Assembly (NCBI RefSeq): GCF_001949145.1
Contig: NW_019091382.1
Span: 1,284,500 to 1,348,499, forward strand
Direction of reading: 5' to 3'
DNA from: Acanthaster planci
Lineage: Eukaryota; Echinodermata; Asteroidea; Valvatida; Acanthasteridae
DNA: 64,000 bases
The position numbers and the translations under genes are program-made. The notes beneath the pieces are model-generated. The model worked only from the letters and a program-made list of their open reading frames with translations. It was not told the DNA's origin and made no database searches. How positions within the stretch are numbered: position 1 is the stretch's first letter; each line of letters begins with the position of its first letter. Below are positions 12,301 through 20,509 of the stretch, in pieces.

Positions 12301-13822
12301 AAATGTGACCAATGGTATTAACTCCAAATAGTGAAATGCTGCTGCCAAATACTGTGCAAAATACCTCCCTCTTCAATCGGCCTCGAGCAGAAGCACTCCC
12401 TCGTCAGTTGAATAGAGCCGCGATGGTGGGGAGTGCTCATTTGGTTGGTATCGACATGACGGTACTGCGTGCATTTCATAGTAGTTTGTGAACCAGTAAA
12501 AATGCAGCTCCCACCAAAGGAGCTGTCGCTAGAAAAGTTACGCCCTCTCTTGGTCCCGCTTGGGGCGGATACTATTTGGGTAATGTGCATTTTAAAGGCA
12601 AAGGATATCACCAACCAAGGTTGAACTCACTGCAAACTGTGTCCAGGGTTGAGATTTGTCCGAATGTTTGGAATTGGTGAAAATGTATTCAGGACTAAAG
12701 GAATTGTTCTACTTGCAGGTGGCGTTGCCTGAACTAGACATTTTCCAAATCTTGCCAAAAAGAGAATATAGGACTTGGTTGTCCGTGCAAAATGACAGGC
12801 AATGTTTGTAAACAATGGTCCATACGGCATCAATGCCTTTAGTAGTCGTGTTTCCTTCAACTAATCTTGGAGCTCAATACTCTACAATCTACAAATCCTC
12901 CTGTTTCTTCGACACAGGACGTCACCTCCTTCATGAACCCTTGCCCTTACACCGTCACCCCGGAAACCCCCGTCTCCAAGGTCTTCAACCTCTTCCGGAC
13001 CATGGGCCTGCGACACCTCATGGTCATCAACAGCTGTGGCGAGGTCAGTCTGGTTCCCAGACCAAACGACTCCGACCATTTCAAGAGATCTTTGGGTTCA
13101 CTAGCTTTCACACTCACGTGACAGAAAAAAATTCTTCCCGTTTCTGAAAACTCTTGAAACTTGCCGAGATTTTCCACGCCCATTTTGTTGATTTTGGGAA
13201 ATAAGTATCTTGTTCTAATGAAACCAAAATATTTGTGGGAGGGGGGAACACGTTTGGGAGAGGGCCAGAATATTTTAGATGTTTTTTTATGCTGCCTGTA
13301 AGGCCTTTTTGAGAGGTGAGGCTACTTTTGGGGCTTTTGGAAAGAAGGGAAATTTACAAAACAGACCAGGAAAATTGCCTTTCGTTATTTTTCAAGAGAA
13401 AAAAAATGAGGAGGGAGGTCTTGGGGGGGCGTGGCTCTGTTGGCCCCCCTGGATCTGCCCTTGACCTCATCATATGCAGCAAGGTATGAGACGGAGAGAA
13501 CCCCCCNNNNNNNNNNNNNNNNNNNNNNNNNNNNNNNNNNNNNNNNNNNNNNNNNNNTTAAGTAACAATAGTCTGGAATGTGTATCGGGATTGGACATGT
13601 AGGAGGGTACGCCTCGGTCTCATTTCTTTGCTGGGGACAGACCTCATGCATCCGTGTCCCACTTTCAGTCTCTCATCCGTCCAACGCCAACAGATCCTTG
13701 GCATAATCACGCGGCACAACCTGACGGAGGAATTTCTGGAGGAAAAGCTGGAGATGTACAGAGACCCGCCCCGGGCTTGCAGCGGTCTAGACGCCGACAG
13801 TGGGACGCAGTCCACCCATTAA
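202..13822 (+). CDS. CLCN6: CLCN6-like chloride/proton exchanger, 3' 16 exons (5' truncated by window)
   Basis: The coding joins are 202-328, 931-977, 2129-2214, 2626-2742, 3484-3653, 3815-3914, 4388-4547, 5957-6110, 6277-6445, 6723-6829, 7420-7633, 9258-9430, 9874-10039, 10847-10954, 12918-13043 and 13694-13822. All have GT/AG borders and compatible phases, giving about 717 residues to a TAA stop. The product resembles vertebrate ClC-6 more than ClC-7 or ClC-3/4/5: it has PQFQSI and FNFPYFR after the GKEGP motif, and the NDMATLFFN and LTYIYPHTR blocks. The family works as a 2Cl-/H+ antiporter in late endosomes. Both transport glutamates are visible: the gating Glu in GKEGP (exon 1) and the proton Glu in FSLEEG (exon 3). 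Two C-terminal CBS domains follow the membrane part. The first roughly 200 residues (N-terminus and first helices) lie upstream of the window. Known from the family: function and location. Inferred: that this orthologue does the same. Confidence 0.95.
931..977 (+). CDS. CLCN6: CLCN6 exon 2: 47-bp small exon
   Basis: The acceptor TATCAG ends at 930 and the donor GTAAGT starts at 978. It encodes [15 protein letters not shown], the conserved linker after the gating helix (DKRDFVSAGAAAG in vertebrates). Its 47 bp shift the phase and link exons 1 and 3 exactly. The 1.15 kb intron after it (978-2128) has one GAGGGCGCT motif at 1270 and no other recognised element. Confidence 0.93.
2129..2214 (+). 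CDS. CLCN6: CLCN6 exon 3: proton-glutamate motif
   Basis: The acceptor TTGCAG ends at 2128 and the donor GTAGGT starts at 2215. It encodes [20 protein letters not shown] followed by NQSLTWRT. The first Glu of FSLEEG matches the intracellular proton glutamate of CLC exchangers (E267 in human ClC-6). The intron 2215-2625 holds nothing recognisable. Confidence 0.95.
2626..2742 (+). CDS. CLCN6: CLCN6 exon 4: membrane segment and loop
   Basis: The acceptor ACCAG ends at 2625 and the donor GTGAGT starts at 2743; it is in phase at both ends. It encodes [18 protein letters not shown] and then [12 protein letters not shown], matching the ClC-6 block FCSMSATFTLNF ... PGLLNFGEF. The intron 2743-3483 contains one copy (about 3175-3345) of a repeat that is also found at about 4855-5105. 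Confidence 0.92.
3175..3345. repeat. Dispersed repeat C, copy 1 (CLCN6 intron)
   Basis: It shares a series of blocks with about 4855-5105 in the same orientation: GTCATTTTTGTG-like, TTGACTTCAAACTA / TTGATTTCAAACTA, CGGAAATTA-like, and GTCAGATGTGAC with GGGACAC. The two copies are divergent and gapped. The class is unknown. Confidence 0.6.
3484..3653 (+). CDS. CLCN6: CLCN6 exon 5: transmembrane segment
   Basis: The acceptor GGCCAG ends at 3483 and the donor GTAGAT starts at 3654. It begins [18 protein letters not shown] and contains the hydrophobic stretch [20 protein letters not shown], then [13 protein letters not shown]. Vertebrate ClC-6 has the same order (KKCHLWTAMDLGFFVVMG..GGLLGATFN). 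The in-frame TAG just after the donor shows that the exon must end here. The intron 3654-3814 is short. Confidence 0.93.
3815..3914 (+). CDS. CLCN6: CLCN6 exon 6: transmembrane helix
   Basis: The acceptor TCCCAG ends at 3814 and the donor GTAAGT starts at 3915. The split Arg codon (AG|G) joins cleanly to exon 5. It encodes [20 protein letters not shown] followed by [13 protein letters not shown], a membrane helix and the start of the luminal loop. The intron 3915-4387 holds nothing recognisable. Confidence 0.92.
4388..4547 (+). CDS. CLCN6: CLCN6 exon 7: luminal loop with three N-glycosylation sequons
   Basis: The acceptor CATAG ends at 4387 and the donor GTATCA starts at 4548. It encodes a polar loop with the sequons NSS, NVT and NGT, then [17 protein letters not shown], very close to human ClC-6 [17 protein letters not shown]. 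Human ClC-6 is also N-glycosylated in this loop, so the glycosylated character looks conserved while the loop sequence is not. The intron 4548-5956 carries two dispersed repeats (about 4855-5105 and 5530-5850). Confidence 0.93.
4855..5105. repeat. Dispersed repeat C, copy 2 (CLCN6 intron)
   Basis: It is related to 3175-3345 through the blocks TTGATTTCAAACTA, CTCGGAAATTAGAAAA, GTCAGATGTGACAGGGACAC and flanking GGGGTCC-like ends, with an insertion of about 70 bp in the middle. No coding sequence is seen in it. Confidence 0.6.
5530..5850 (+). repeat. Dispersed repeat D, copy 1 (CLCN6 intron)
   Basis: It matches 52885-53240 in the same orientation through blocks such as TTGGAAAGAGTA, ATTATTCGTG-like, CAAAGCTGCC / CTAAGCTGCC, and the exact run GACTTTCAGCTCATTTTGTG with GTGACAGGTCACA. 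It looks like an interspersed element of at least 320 bp; no ends were resolved. Confidence 0.7.
5957..6110 (+). CDS. CLCN6: CLCN6 exon 8: anion-pathway segment PSGLFVP
   Basis: The acceptor TTTCAG ends at 5956. It encodes [40 protein letters not shown] and [18 protein letters not shown] is the conserved GxFxP anion-coordinating segment. The donor is GTAGGT at 6111: an in-frame TAG follows the exon, and the last codon (GA|A) is completed by exon 9, so this donor is better than GTGAAC four bases further on. Confidence 0.92.
6277..6445 (+). CDS. CLCN6: CLCN6 exon 9: highly conserved membrane core
   Basis: The acceptor CAAAG ends at 6276 and the donor GTGAGT starts at 6446. It encodes [40 protein letters not shown] and PIMVTLI, almost identical to vertebrate ClC-6 across the exon. 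The short upstream part YTGYPNISN is divergent. The intron 6446-6722 holds nothing recognisable. Confidence 0.95.
6723..6829 (+). CDS. CLCN6: CLCN6 exon 10: last helix to cytoplasmic linker
   Basis: The acceptor GTTCAG ends at 6722 and the donor GTAGGA starts at 6830. It encodes [20 protein letters not shown] followed by [16 protein letters not shown], matching VAKWTGDFFNKGIYDIHVGL in the vertebrate protein. The 590-bp intron 6830-7419 contains a minus-strand tRNA-derived SINE-like repeat (about 7085-7315). Confidence 0.94.
7085..7315 (-). repeat. tRNA-derived SINE-like repeat, family 2 (minus strand)
   Basis: On the minus strand there is a Pol III B-box-like GGTTCAAATCC, followed by GGTGGATTGGGTTTTC and a body with GCGGGTTTACCCAGAA. 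The same body follows a tRNA-like head at 30060-30230 and 39155-39320 on the + strand. It lies in the intron between CLCN6 exons 10 and 11. Confidence 0.6.
7420..7633 (+). CDS. CLCN6: CLCN6 exon 11: CBS domain 1, first half
   Basis: The acceptor CACAG ends at 7419 and the donor GTCAGT starts at 7634. It encodes [39 protein letters not shown] and then an Ala/Thr-rich low-conservation tail. The block LTYVYPHTRIQSLVSILRTT of ClC-6 marks CBS1. The tail begins the long variable insertion that splits CBS1 in this subfamily. The 1.6 kb intron 7634-9257 includes a minus-strand tRNA-like repeat (about 8640-8787). Confidence 0.94.
8640..8787 (-). repeat. tRNA-like SINE head (minus strand)
   Basis: Read on the minus strand it has an A-box-like GTGGCGTGGTAGC and a perfect B box GGTTCGATTCC at tRNA spacing, then a non-tRNA tail. 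The fold is not tRNA-like enough for a functional tRNA gene, so a tRNA-derived SINE is more likely. Confidence 0.5.
9258..9430 (+). CDS. CLCN6: CLCN6 exon 12: charged linker inside CBS1
   Basis: The acceptor TCTAG ends at 9257 and the donor GTAGGC starts at 9431. It encodes [20 protein letters not shown] and then [20 protein letters not shown], a Ser/Arg-rich, probably disordered linker. Little identity with vertebrates is expected here. The exon is supported mainly by its open frame, its position, and the phase match on both sides (57 codons plus CG|A). The intron 9431-9873 is mostly a G-rich minisatellite. Confidence 0.85.
9507..9762 (+). repeat. G-rich minisatellite in CLCN6 intron, quadruplex-prone
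   Basis: About 250 bp is built from GGTTGGG / GGTTGGGTGAGGTTGGG variants with a basic period of 5, 10 or 15 bp. The G-rich strand is the coding strand, so the pre-mRNA carries dozens of GGG and GG tracts separated by TT or TGA. It fills most of the 443-bp intron between exons 12 and 13. It is not telomeric TTAGGG. Confidence 0.9.
9874..10039 (+). CDS. CLCN6: CLCN6 exon 13: CBS domain 1, second half
   Basis: The acceptor CATAG ends at 9873 and the donor GTGAGT starts at 10040. It encodes [20 protein letters not shown] followed by [12 protein letters not shown], matching ClC-6 RPLTFHGLILRSQLVTLLVRGVCY. The preceding [17 protein letters not shown] resembles the PDQSPSEDWTMEE stretch only loosely. 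The 807-bp intron 10040-10846 holds nothing recognisable. Confidence 0.93.
10847..10954 (+). CDS. CLCN6: CLCN6 exon 14: inter-CBS linker
   Basis: The acceptor GGCAG ends at 10846 and the donor GTAAGC starts at 10955; it has 36 whole codons. It encodes [20 protein letters not shown] followed by [11 protein letters not shown], matching ClC-6 LSYAEMAEDYPRYPDIHDLDL. The 1.96 kb intron 10955-12917 contains two copies of dispersed repeat B in opposite orientations and a Tc1/mariner-like MITE. Confidence 0.94.
11088..11292 (+). repeat. Dispersed repeat B, copy 1
   Basis: It starts near GACCAAGAGAGGGTGC and ends near GAGGGGGTGCTTCCGCTTGA. Related copies are at 12369-12566 (minus), 40013-40232 (plus) and 47057-47243 (minus). 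Shared blocks include CAACATGGCTCTTTTCAA-like and AGCCTCCTTCGGTCAGAACT-like segments. The class was not determined; no clear terminal inverted repeats were found. Confidence 0.75.
11543..11967. mobile_element. Tc1/mariner-like MITE, about 425 bp
   Basis: The terminal inverted repeats are about 28 bp: the left end begins CAGTCATTTGCAAAAGTTTA and the reverse complement of the right end begins with the same 20 bases. One mismatch was seen in 28. A TA flanks the right end; the left flank is TG, perhaps a mutated TA. The interior has no transposase frame, so it is a non-autonomous copy. It lies in the CLCN6 intron between exons 14 and 15. Confidence 0.8.
12369..12566 (-). repeat. Dispersed repeat B, copy 2 (inverted)
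   Basis: The reverse complement runs from GGGACCAAGAGAGGGCG to GAGGGAGTGCTTCTGCTCGA, with CTCCTTTGGTGGGAGCTGCA and GCACTCCCCACCATCGCGGC inside. It is about 1.1 kb from copy 1 and opposed to it within one intron, so the two could pair in the transcript. Confidence 0.75.
12918..13043 (+). CDS. CLCN6: CLCN6 exon 15: CBS domain 2
   Basis: The acceptor ACACAG ends at 12917 and the donor GTCAGT starts at 13044; it has 42 whole codons. It encodes [20 protein letters not shown] followed by [18 protein letters not shown], nearly the same as vertebrate ClC-6 CBS2. The intron 13044-13693 contains a MITE and the first assembly gap. Confidence 0.95.
13471..13639 (+). mobile_element. MITE family A, copy 1 (contains assembly gap)
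   Basis: It starts CATATGCAGCAAGGTATGAG and ends CTTTGCTGGGGACA, with imperfect terminal inverted repeats. An exact 8-bp target duplication GACCTCAT lies at 13463-13470 and 13640-13647. Bases 13507-13557 are N; the intact copies at 40653 and 56954 show what body belongs there. The 8-bp duplication fits hAT-like transposition. It lies in the last CLCN6 intron. Confidence 0.88.
13507..13557. other. Assembly gap (51 N)
   Basis: This is a run of 51 N inside MITE family A copy 1. Sibling copies carry roughly 65-73 bp at this place, including a long G-run, so the gap size is probably an underestimate and a G-homopolymer is the likely cause. Confidence 0.95.
13694..13822 (+). CDS. CLCN6: CLCN6 exon 16: end of CBS2 and stop
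   Basis: The acceptor CAACAG ends at 13693. The exon reads [20 protein letters not shown], then a Pro/Cys/Asp-rich tail, to TAA at 13820-13822. Vertebrate ClC-6 has [20 protein letters not shown] and a shorter tail, so the last roughly 20 residues look lineage-specific. The acceptor lies only 46 bp past the target duplication of a MITE. Confidence 0.94.
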   Translation: MLGIITRHNLTEEFLEEKLEMYRDPPRACSGLDADSGTQSTH

Positions 13823-15630
13823 CATTCCAGATTGGTGATTAGTGTCCCCGGAAGGGATTTGATTCTGGGAGGGAGGATTAATAGGGGTGGGCATTGTTGG
13901 GGTTTATTTGGGGGGGGGGGTAGAAGTTCTTCGGTGGGGATAGGCAAAGCACCCATCACTAGTAAACCGATAAACCTCCCTGCCTCTTCCAGTAAGAAGC
14001 TGGCCCCCATCGGCAAAACTATAAGCATCAAAATGATCTATTGTTCTGGTGATGTCTCCCTCCCGCATGCCCACAGCTGGCAACGGGGGCTGAGGAGATA
14101 TTGTTTTTTTAAAAACTTGTAAAAACTTTTCTTAGAATACGTTTAAATTTGTCCAAGTTCGCATGCCCATGTTTCGTTTTTGAAGTTTGCCAATTTGCAC
14201 CCTTGAGAAACTCTTCAGATTTTTTTTTTTTACTTTTCAATTCAAGAAAAAAAAAAATCAGGAAGATTACTCAATGAGACAAGGGAAAATTTCAAGATCA
14301 CAGATTTCAACTCATTTGCGTACTCGTATATACAACGTACTTCAAGCCACCGGTGAAACAGTTACTTTGTAGCATTATTTGTATAGCATCAATGTGTTTA
14401 TGTTTGTACACGCTACGGTATTGCCCTATTTACTTAATACACTATAAAATCTTTTATACCATTGCCCGTTTATGAGGGCTGAGTGATTGTTACCAACCTT
14501 GCCTTGAGTTATTCAGTGCCATATTTCATGTTATGGATGTATTTCAGCAATGCATCATTCAACTATGTCTTTGATGTTTGATGCTGATTAATTCTTAGTT
14601 TTTGTACAATTCATACTAGCAAACACCATGAGCTTGGAGGCTGGTTTCCTCCATTTGGTGTGATGACCATTCTAGGCTGTTGAAACAGTGCTGTAAGGGG
14701 TACCGAAGTGAATACGTCATGTGCCCACTTGTGTTTGTGAAAGACATTAGCGTGAGAACCGGCGCGTGAACCAACACTCGCGCATACTCCATTCGTTTGT
14801 ATGGCACTTCCTCATATTCAAAATGATTATCCCACTTCGGTACTCTTTTGGACAACTGTCATATATTGTTCCTATTTAAGTTCTAGAAAACCAAAACTGA
14901 GGAATATTATTTTCATGTCGCCGAGGTGACTGGTCATCGCTTTCAGCCTCATCATTAGTATTCACTTCCAAACGTAAAATGATTTGTCCATCGGACAGTT
15001 GTAAAGACAGGTTACAAGGGCCATTTTTCAAGCTCCCACCACGCCGTCCGATTTTCGGCTGTCTTCATCTTCAGAAGCCTCCCGTTAGCGACAAGCACCT
15101 GAATCAAATGGAAAGACTCCGGATCTTGGCAATAACAATTTGTATTTGACGGGCTGGGACATTTCAGTGGCTGAAGAATGGATCTGTGTACACTTTCGGG
15201 GGAAGGGGGAGGGCCCGTGGTTCCCCCCCCCCACTTTTTCAACTGGTGGTTACCCCTCCCCCATACTGTTGGCAGGTTCTTTTATTGGGCCGAGGCTTAA
15301 TACACCCCCCCCACCCCAGCTCTGAAAACTGTTCTGCTACTGTTGTCCATGTATGAGTCTGGTCAAGGGCTTTCAATCCACAATCAAAGAAGTTCGAGAA
15401 ATGACCGAGGATGGACAATGCAAGCAAGGTCACTTATCTCCCTCACGTGCCTTATGAAACAAAGTATTAAAGTGAACACAGAGCATTGTGATTTTTGTGA
15501 CAATATGCAAATTCTTCTGAATCATTGTACTGTAATTGTACTCGCCGCATCCAGTTCTGAATAATGTCTATTTTTATACAGTGATTACCAAATATCGAGA
15601 GAAAATAAAAACAAATTTATCTCCAACTGT
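13823..15630 (+). promoter_or_regulatory. CLCN6: CLCN6 3' UTR with candidate poly(A) signal
   Basis: No coding exon follows the TAA at 13822. An AATAAA at 15604-15609 is the clearest poly(A) signal and would give a 3' UTR of about 1.8 kb. G-runs near 13908 and T/A-rich runs near 14220 are low-complexity. The end point is an inference; AT-rich sequence at about 16020 could also serve. Confidence 0.4.
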
Positions 15631-17188
15631 TTAAAAAGTGTTGAAAGTTAATATCTGTTGTACCCGTGCCTATTATTCAGCTCCTCACTTTAACTTGGAA
15701 TTTTTGCCTCTTGTTTTCTGTAAGTTACATTTCTGTTTTGAATTTCTGCATCCACATATTAAACAGCTCCTATCAAGCGTAGGCCCACAGACACAATTCT
15801 GCTATTCAGAGACGGAAGTGCAAGATGCATTCACTCACTGATGTGATGAGCGCAAATTAATTTATTTCATTTCTCAGGAAACACAGGTTAACAAAACAGA
15901 CAGTAAAACATAAATGTACATGATGGAGCAAAGGACAAAACCCAGCCAGTCCCCGATGGATTGCCCAAAAGAACAAGATTCCTGTCGAGGGGCTCTCCAG
16001 ACTGATTGGTTTAAAACTTGCATAAATATTTAAATATAAATATACCATAGAATATCGTCAGTTTTGTTACCAGTCTAAGCGCGGTATATGTGATTCATAA
16101 AAAAAAAGAATCACACGTACAATGGTTCAGGATGTGTGTTCTTTTCCAAGGGGTAAAGCCGATAGTCGGATAGGCCATTAGTCTCTGAGCCGCGGTCGCG
16201 GATCTTCACAGAGACAAAATCAATTTCAGTGTTACCGTTCGGAACTTCAAAGCTTTGTGTCGCATTTTCACCGGGTGGAGAAAGTAAAGTAGCGAGTTGC
16301 GCACAGACGGGATTTATTCAGGTTTGTGCATATCGAAGACACATACTGTACACGGTGAATGTTTCACATCAGTTTAATGGCAAACTTTATTATGTCAATC
16401 AGTGACACGTTGAATATTCCGCTTCACCGTGAGGCGAACCTCGTGAAATTGTAACAATTGCGCTCATCACCTTCATGAAATTTATAAAGAAGTGTTTACA
16501 TTCAGTTAAACTTTTAACTGCAATTTGTCTAATTTCTGACCATTTCATCCCCCCCCCCCAGATTATTTATTGAAGCATTTTAGCTGAAGTGAGCTTTGGC
16601 CCCGTTAGACTGCTCTCATGTTGCTTTTAGCCTCGCGTCGAGATCTCAGAAAAAAAATCTTTATTGGTGAATTATGGTCTAATATCGAGCCGAGCCTTTT
16701 GACACCATTACTGACATGTCGGGGGGGGAGGGATTAAATGCTATTATAACTTACACTTGCACACGTCGCGGGAAAACGGCACAGGCGGCGAAAAGGGTGC
16801 CTCAAAACTTCCAGGAAATGTGTAAAAATGTGAATTGATGTGGGAACACCGCCAGTTTTTGTGCATATCCTCCAGCGCACATTTCGTGCCCTTCGAAGTT
16901 AAAATCACCAGGCCTAGGAAAGTAACATGTCAGTAACTTTATAATTTCCAGTTTTGATTTTATTTAAACAAATAACTGATCCATGCCAGACCCCTTCTCT
17001 TTTTTGTCTTTTTTTTTTCATCACTTCAAAGATATCGTCCCTGGACCCAGGAAATGACGCTTTGAGTCATGTTTTTAAATTTTAATTGTGTAAAGTCGAG
17101 GATGAAATTATTAAGTTAAAAAAAATGCCCTGCAACTACATGTGTAGGGGAGAAATGGGGCGTTTGATTTCGCCCGTGCTGCATGCTC

Positions 17189-17215
17189 CCGGCCGGCCGG
17201 CCGGCCGGCCGGCCG
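17189..17215. repeat. (CCGG)n microsatellite
   Basis: About 6.5 units of CCGG form a fully self-complementary CpG tract in otherwise AT-rich DNA. It could form hairpins or carry dense methylation. It lies about 550 bp upstream of the candidate first exon at 17.74 kb. Confidence 0.95.
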
Positions 17216-17739
17216 CAGAGGCCGCACCACTGTCGGACCATGGAGGTCGGACACACTTCAGATGAATATTGTCCGTGTCTTTCCGCCCGGACGTACATTC
17301 TGAGTTAAAGATTTTATATTCACTGTCGGAAACAAAATTCAAAAGCGGCGTAGCAAGAAAGAGCTGTCATTTTGTATCCACTACAAACCTGGCCACTAAT
17401 GTCTTGGCCAAGTTCTGGCGAAGATTTTTGGCGGTTAATTTTGCTTGACAACCAACATATTTTGTGCACAGGTCGACAGGGGAAACAAACAAGCAGTGGT
17501 GAAAAATGTTTGGTGCTAGGACATGGTCTTAAAGCGCTCTTTTTACTCTTTGGAAGTCCTTTTTTCAATAAAAAAGAATCACAAAATATGGAGGGGCTGA
17601 CGTTTCGATCTTAGCAGAAATCTTTCTCCAAGTCTGTGGCCAAAAAAAAAATTGAAAATAGCGCCCTCTCTGCTTACAGTTTTGTGGTGTACCTGAACTG
17701 TACGAAAGAAAGTGGTAATATTTTCTCTTTTTGTGCTTG

Positions 17740-17870
17740 CATTTGGCGACGGCGCTGTGCATTGTGGTCTGGTAAACAACACATTTTTGAGGAGAAGTTG
17801 GTCGGCATGCGGTGCGTGATGCGGTGAGAACCCGGCTATATTTCGTGAGATTCGACCGCAATTATTCAGT
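17740..17870 (+). promoter_or_regulatory. Candidate promoter / non-coding first exon of PIK3CA
   Basis: A locally CpG-rich stretch (GGCGACGGCGC, GGTCGGCATGCGG) includes GTGCATTGTGGTC at 17757-17769, which on the minus strand resembles the ZNF143/Staf promoter motif. It ends in a strong donor GTAAGTAC at 17871. Vertebrate PIK3CA starts with non-coding exons, so a 5' UTR exon joined to an acceptor near 22820 would fit. This is inference only. Confidence 0.3.
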
Positions 17871-18539
17871 GTAAGTACCTGAAAGTTTCTTTATGTTTGA
17901 GTACAGACACCCCTGGCTTGTATGGCCGTTTTATATGAAAAGAACATTGTCTTACTTGTTAATTTGTACTAAGTCTAAGTTCCACTTCATATCAACTTGA
18001 ACATTTGAAGTTGAAGGGTAGGCTAGTGCCCTTGAGTACGGGAGGCCTAGACTTACGTTATGTGCTGCCAAGTGCCATGGGTTGTGTTGTCTGTTGAAGG
18101 CTCATGGTCATACTCAAATTCTGTTTCGGGGAAGAATTCCGTATTGGATAATCACAGTTTTTGATTATCACCACACCATTATTAAAAGGGGCGTTTGTTA
18201 ATTTCAGAGGGTTTTTATTTAGTTCAGAAATGGCATTCAGTAGGCGTTGGTACTTGGCAACTTGGTGGTAGGAAATGATTGATAGCCTACCTAGGCTAGG
18301 AGGAACAGGTTTGAAAATAGCCAACTGATGTACTTGTAGGGTAAACTTGGTATATAACTTATTAACTTACCTTATAACATGGGTTGTGGCACTCAAAAAT
18401 TGTGATGGCTGAAGTTGAATCTTTCCCCAATATTGTATTGAAAGTATTGTACATGTGTGCATGTACATGTACCTACATTGTAAACATGGTAAACCTACGT
18501 TATTAGTGTCATAGTTGTAGAACAGAGTTGTAAAGATTC

Positions 18540-18965
18540 AAGTAGATGACTCGACTCGAGTCTAACTCGAGTTACAATTTTTGGTAACTCGACTTGAGTC
18601 TCGATGGGTAACTGACTCAACTTGAAATTCTCATGGAGACTCAACTCGAGTGCAAGCTTGTAAAAGACTTGAGTCTCAAAAAATTAAAGCACAATTTCAG
18701 TTCGCTAGATACCTGAAACTGAAGTTATTTTCAGTACAGTATGTCTAAATGAAAATAAAAATACCAAAAAATGACTTACATGTACATGTATGTAGTTGTG
18801 TTTTTATTGTATTTTGATCTAAAGTTGACAACTCAAATTGACTTGGTACTTGACTCAACTTGACTACACCTCGTGACTCAACTCAGCTTCTTGACTTAAT
18901 GACTTGACTCGAGTCACATTGTTAAAATGACTTGACTTGTCTCGAGTCACAAAATTAAGTGACTC
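18540..18965. repeat. Degenerate GACTCGAGTC-type repeat
   Basis: Variants of ACTTGACTCGAGTCAC and its complement recur over about 420 bp, for example GACTCGACTCGAGTC, CTTGACTTGTCTCGAGTCAC and GACTTGAGTC. The core is palindromic. It is interrupted by about 120 bp of AT-rich DNA around 18690-18810. Confidence 0.8.
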
Positions 18966-20509
18966 GTTACAACACTGGTGTGCAGTGTAGCGGTAACTAG
19001 GCCTGTTAGTTGCCAGACCAGTTGACTCTGCATTGTGGGAGGAAAATGAATTGCTTTAAACCCTTGAAAACATTTGAGGCAGTCATGTATTAAACTGTAA
19101 ACCGGTCCGCAATTATTTTCGCTGTTTTACTGGCACTGCATGGCACTGAACATGAACAGTCAGTGGAGAGAATTCCGTGCACAGACACCACAAATTTTTC
19201 CCCTGCAGTGACCCATTACCCACCTGAAAGCAATAACATTTCCCCAAAAAGTCAAATTCAGTAGACCCTAGTGAAAATAATGAGGTTTTGACTTAGAAAC
19301 ACTGAGAATTTTTCAGATCAATCGTACAATGTAGTGTTTGTTGTGCACAGCCCAACAAGTGTGGTCTCAATGGAATTCTTTCCCAGCCAGCCTGTCGTTT
19401 TTTTTTTAATTGTGATAAAACTTTCCCTTGTTCTGTATCCATTGTGATTGTGACTTCACATTCGTGAGATGAGACTTGTCCCTAGTGAAATTTGGACTTG
19501 ATTTCCCCTTGAAAGAAATTCCCCATAGTCGCAAATCAGGATGAGAAAGTGAATTAATTTCCAGCAACAACATATTTGTTATGTAAAACAAAGGATATAA
19601 ATACATTTTTAGTGTGCATTGTTTTTTTTTGGAAAAAAATATAAGGAGTGAATGACTTGGATTTGATTCCCCATGCCCAAGGTTCGACACATTGTCGTAA
19701 CTGAATTTAAGTACATGTATCTTTGCATGATACTGTGTTGTACTTTCACTAAATGTTTTAGAGGATCTTTAGATAGATTCCAGTTTTATATTATTAATAG
19801 CATTGATTAAACCTTATGCAAAAAGAAATTGTATTAAATGCCTTTCAATTAATTGAAACCTTAATTGAAAAGGGATCAAATGCGTGATGAAAATCTTCCC
19901 TCCTGATAATTGTGCCACCAAGTATCGTGCTTGTACATTGTAAATGTACCTTACATGGTACATGTCGAAAGTCCAAGATTTAGAGTGAAATAAGGTTGAT
20001 ACAAAGTTCCGCAGGCATCAATGGAACTCAAGTTCTTCAGGTAGGGACCTCTGCAGTGCTTTTAATTATACATAATCCAGTTCCAACATGCCAAGTGGTT
20101 TAACATTGGACAAGTTCAAATATGTACAAAAATTAATGAGTGGACCTTCATATGCATGAGCCAAGATTTTCTGTCCACTAGAAATAAAAGTTCTGGATCG
20201 TTGTCATTCATGTTCGCATGCAGCAAATTAAGATTCCTACTTTTCGACGTTTTCAAGATGTACATGTACTTAGTGTCAGGGAGATGTGAATTTTAGTTGC
20301 AGGCTTTTGCCCTTACCAGACGTATCTAGGCCATAAACATGTAGACTGTATACTCGGTGTTTGTTCCACAGCTTGCAAAAAAGGTTGTGCTTGTAAGCTT
20401 GTGAATTTTTCGTCAGGTGAGGGCAAAAACCTGTACGTAAAATTCACATCACCCTGACGCAAGGTAAGTCTCGAAATAGTTTGTGGTACCCGCTACTTCA
20501 CGTACATCT

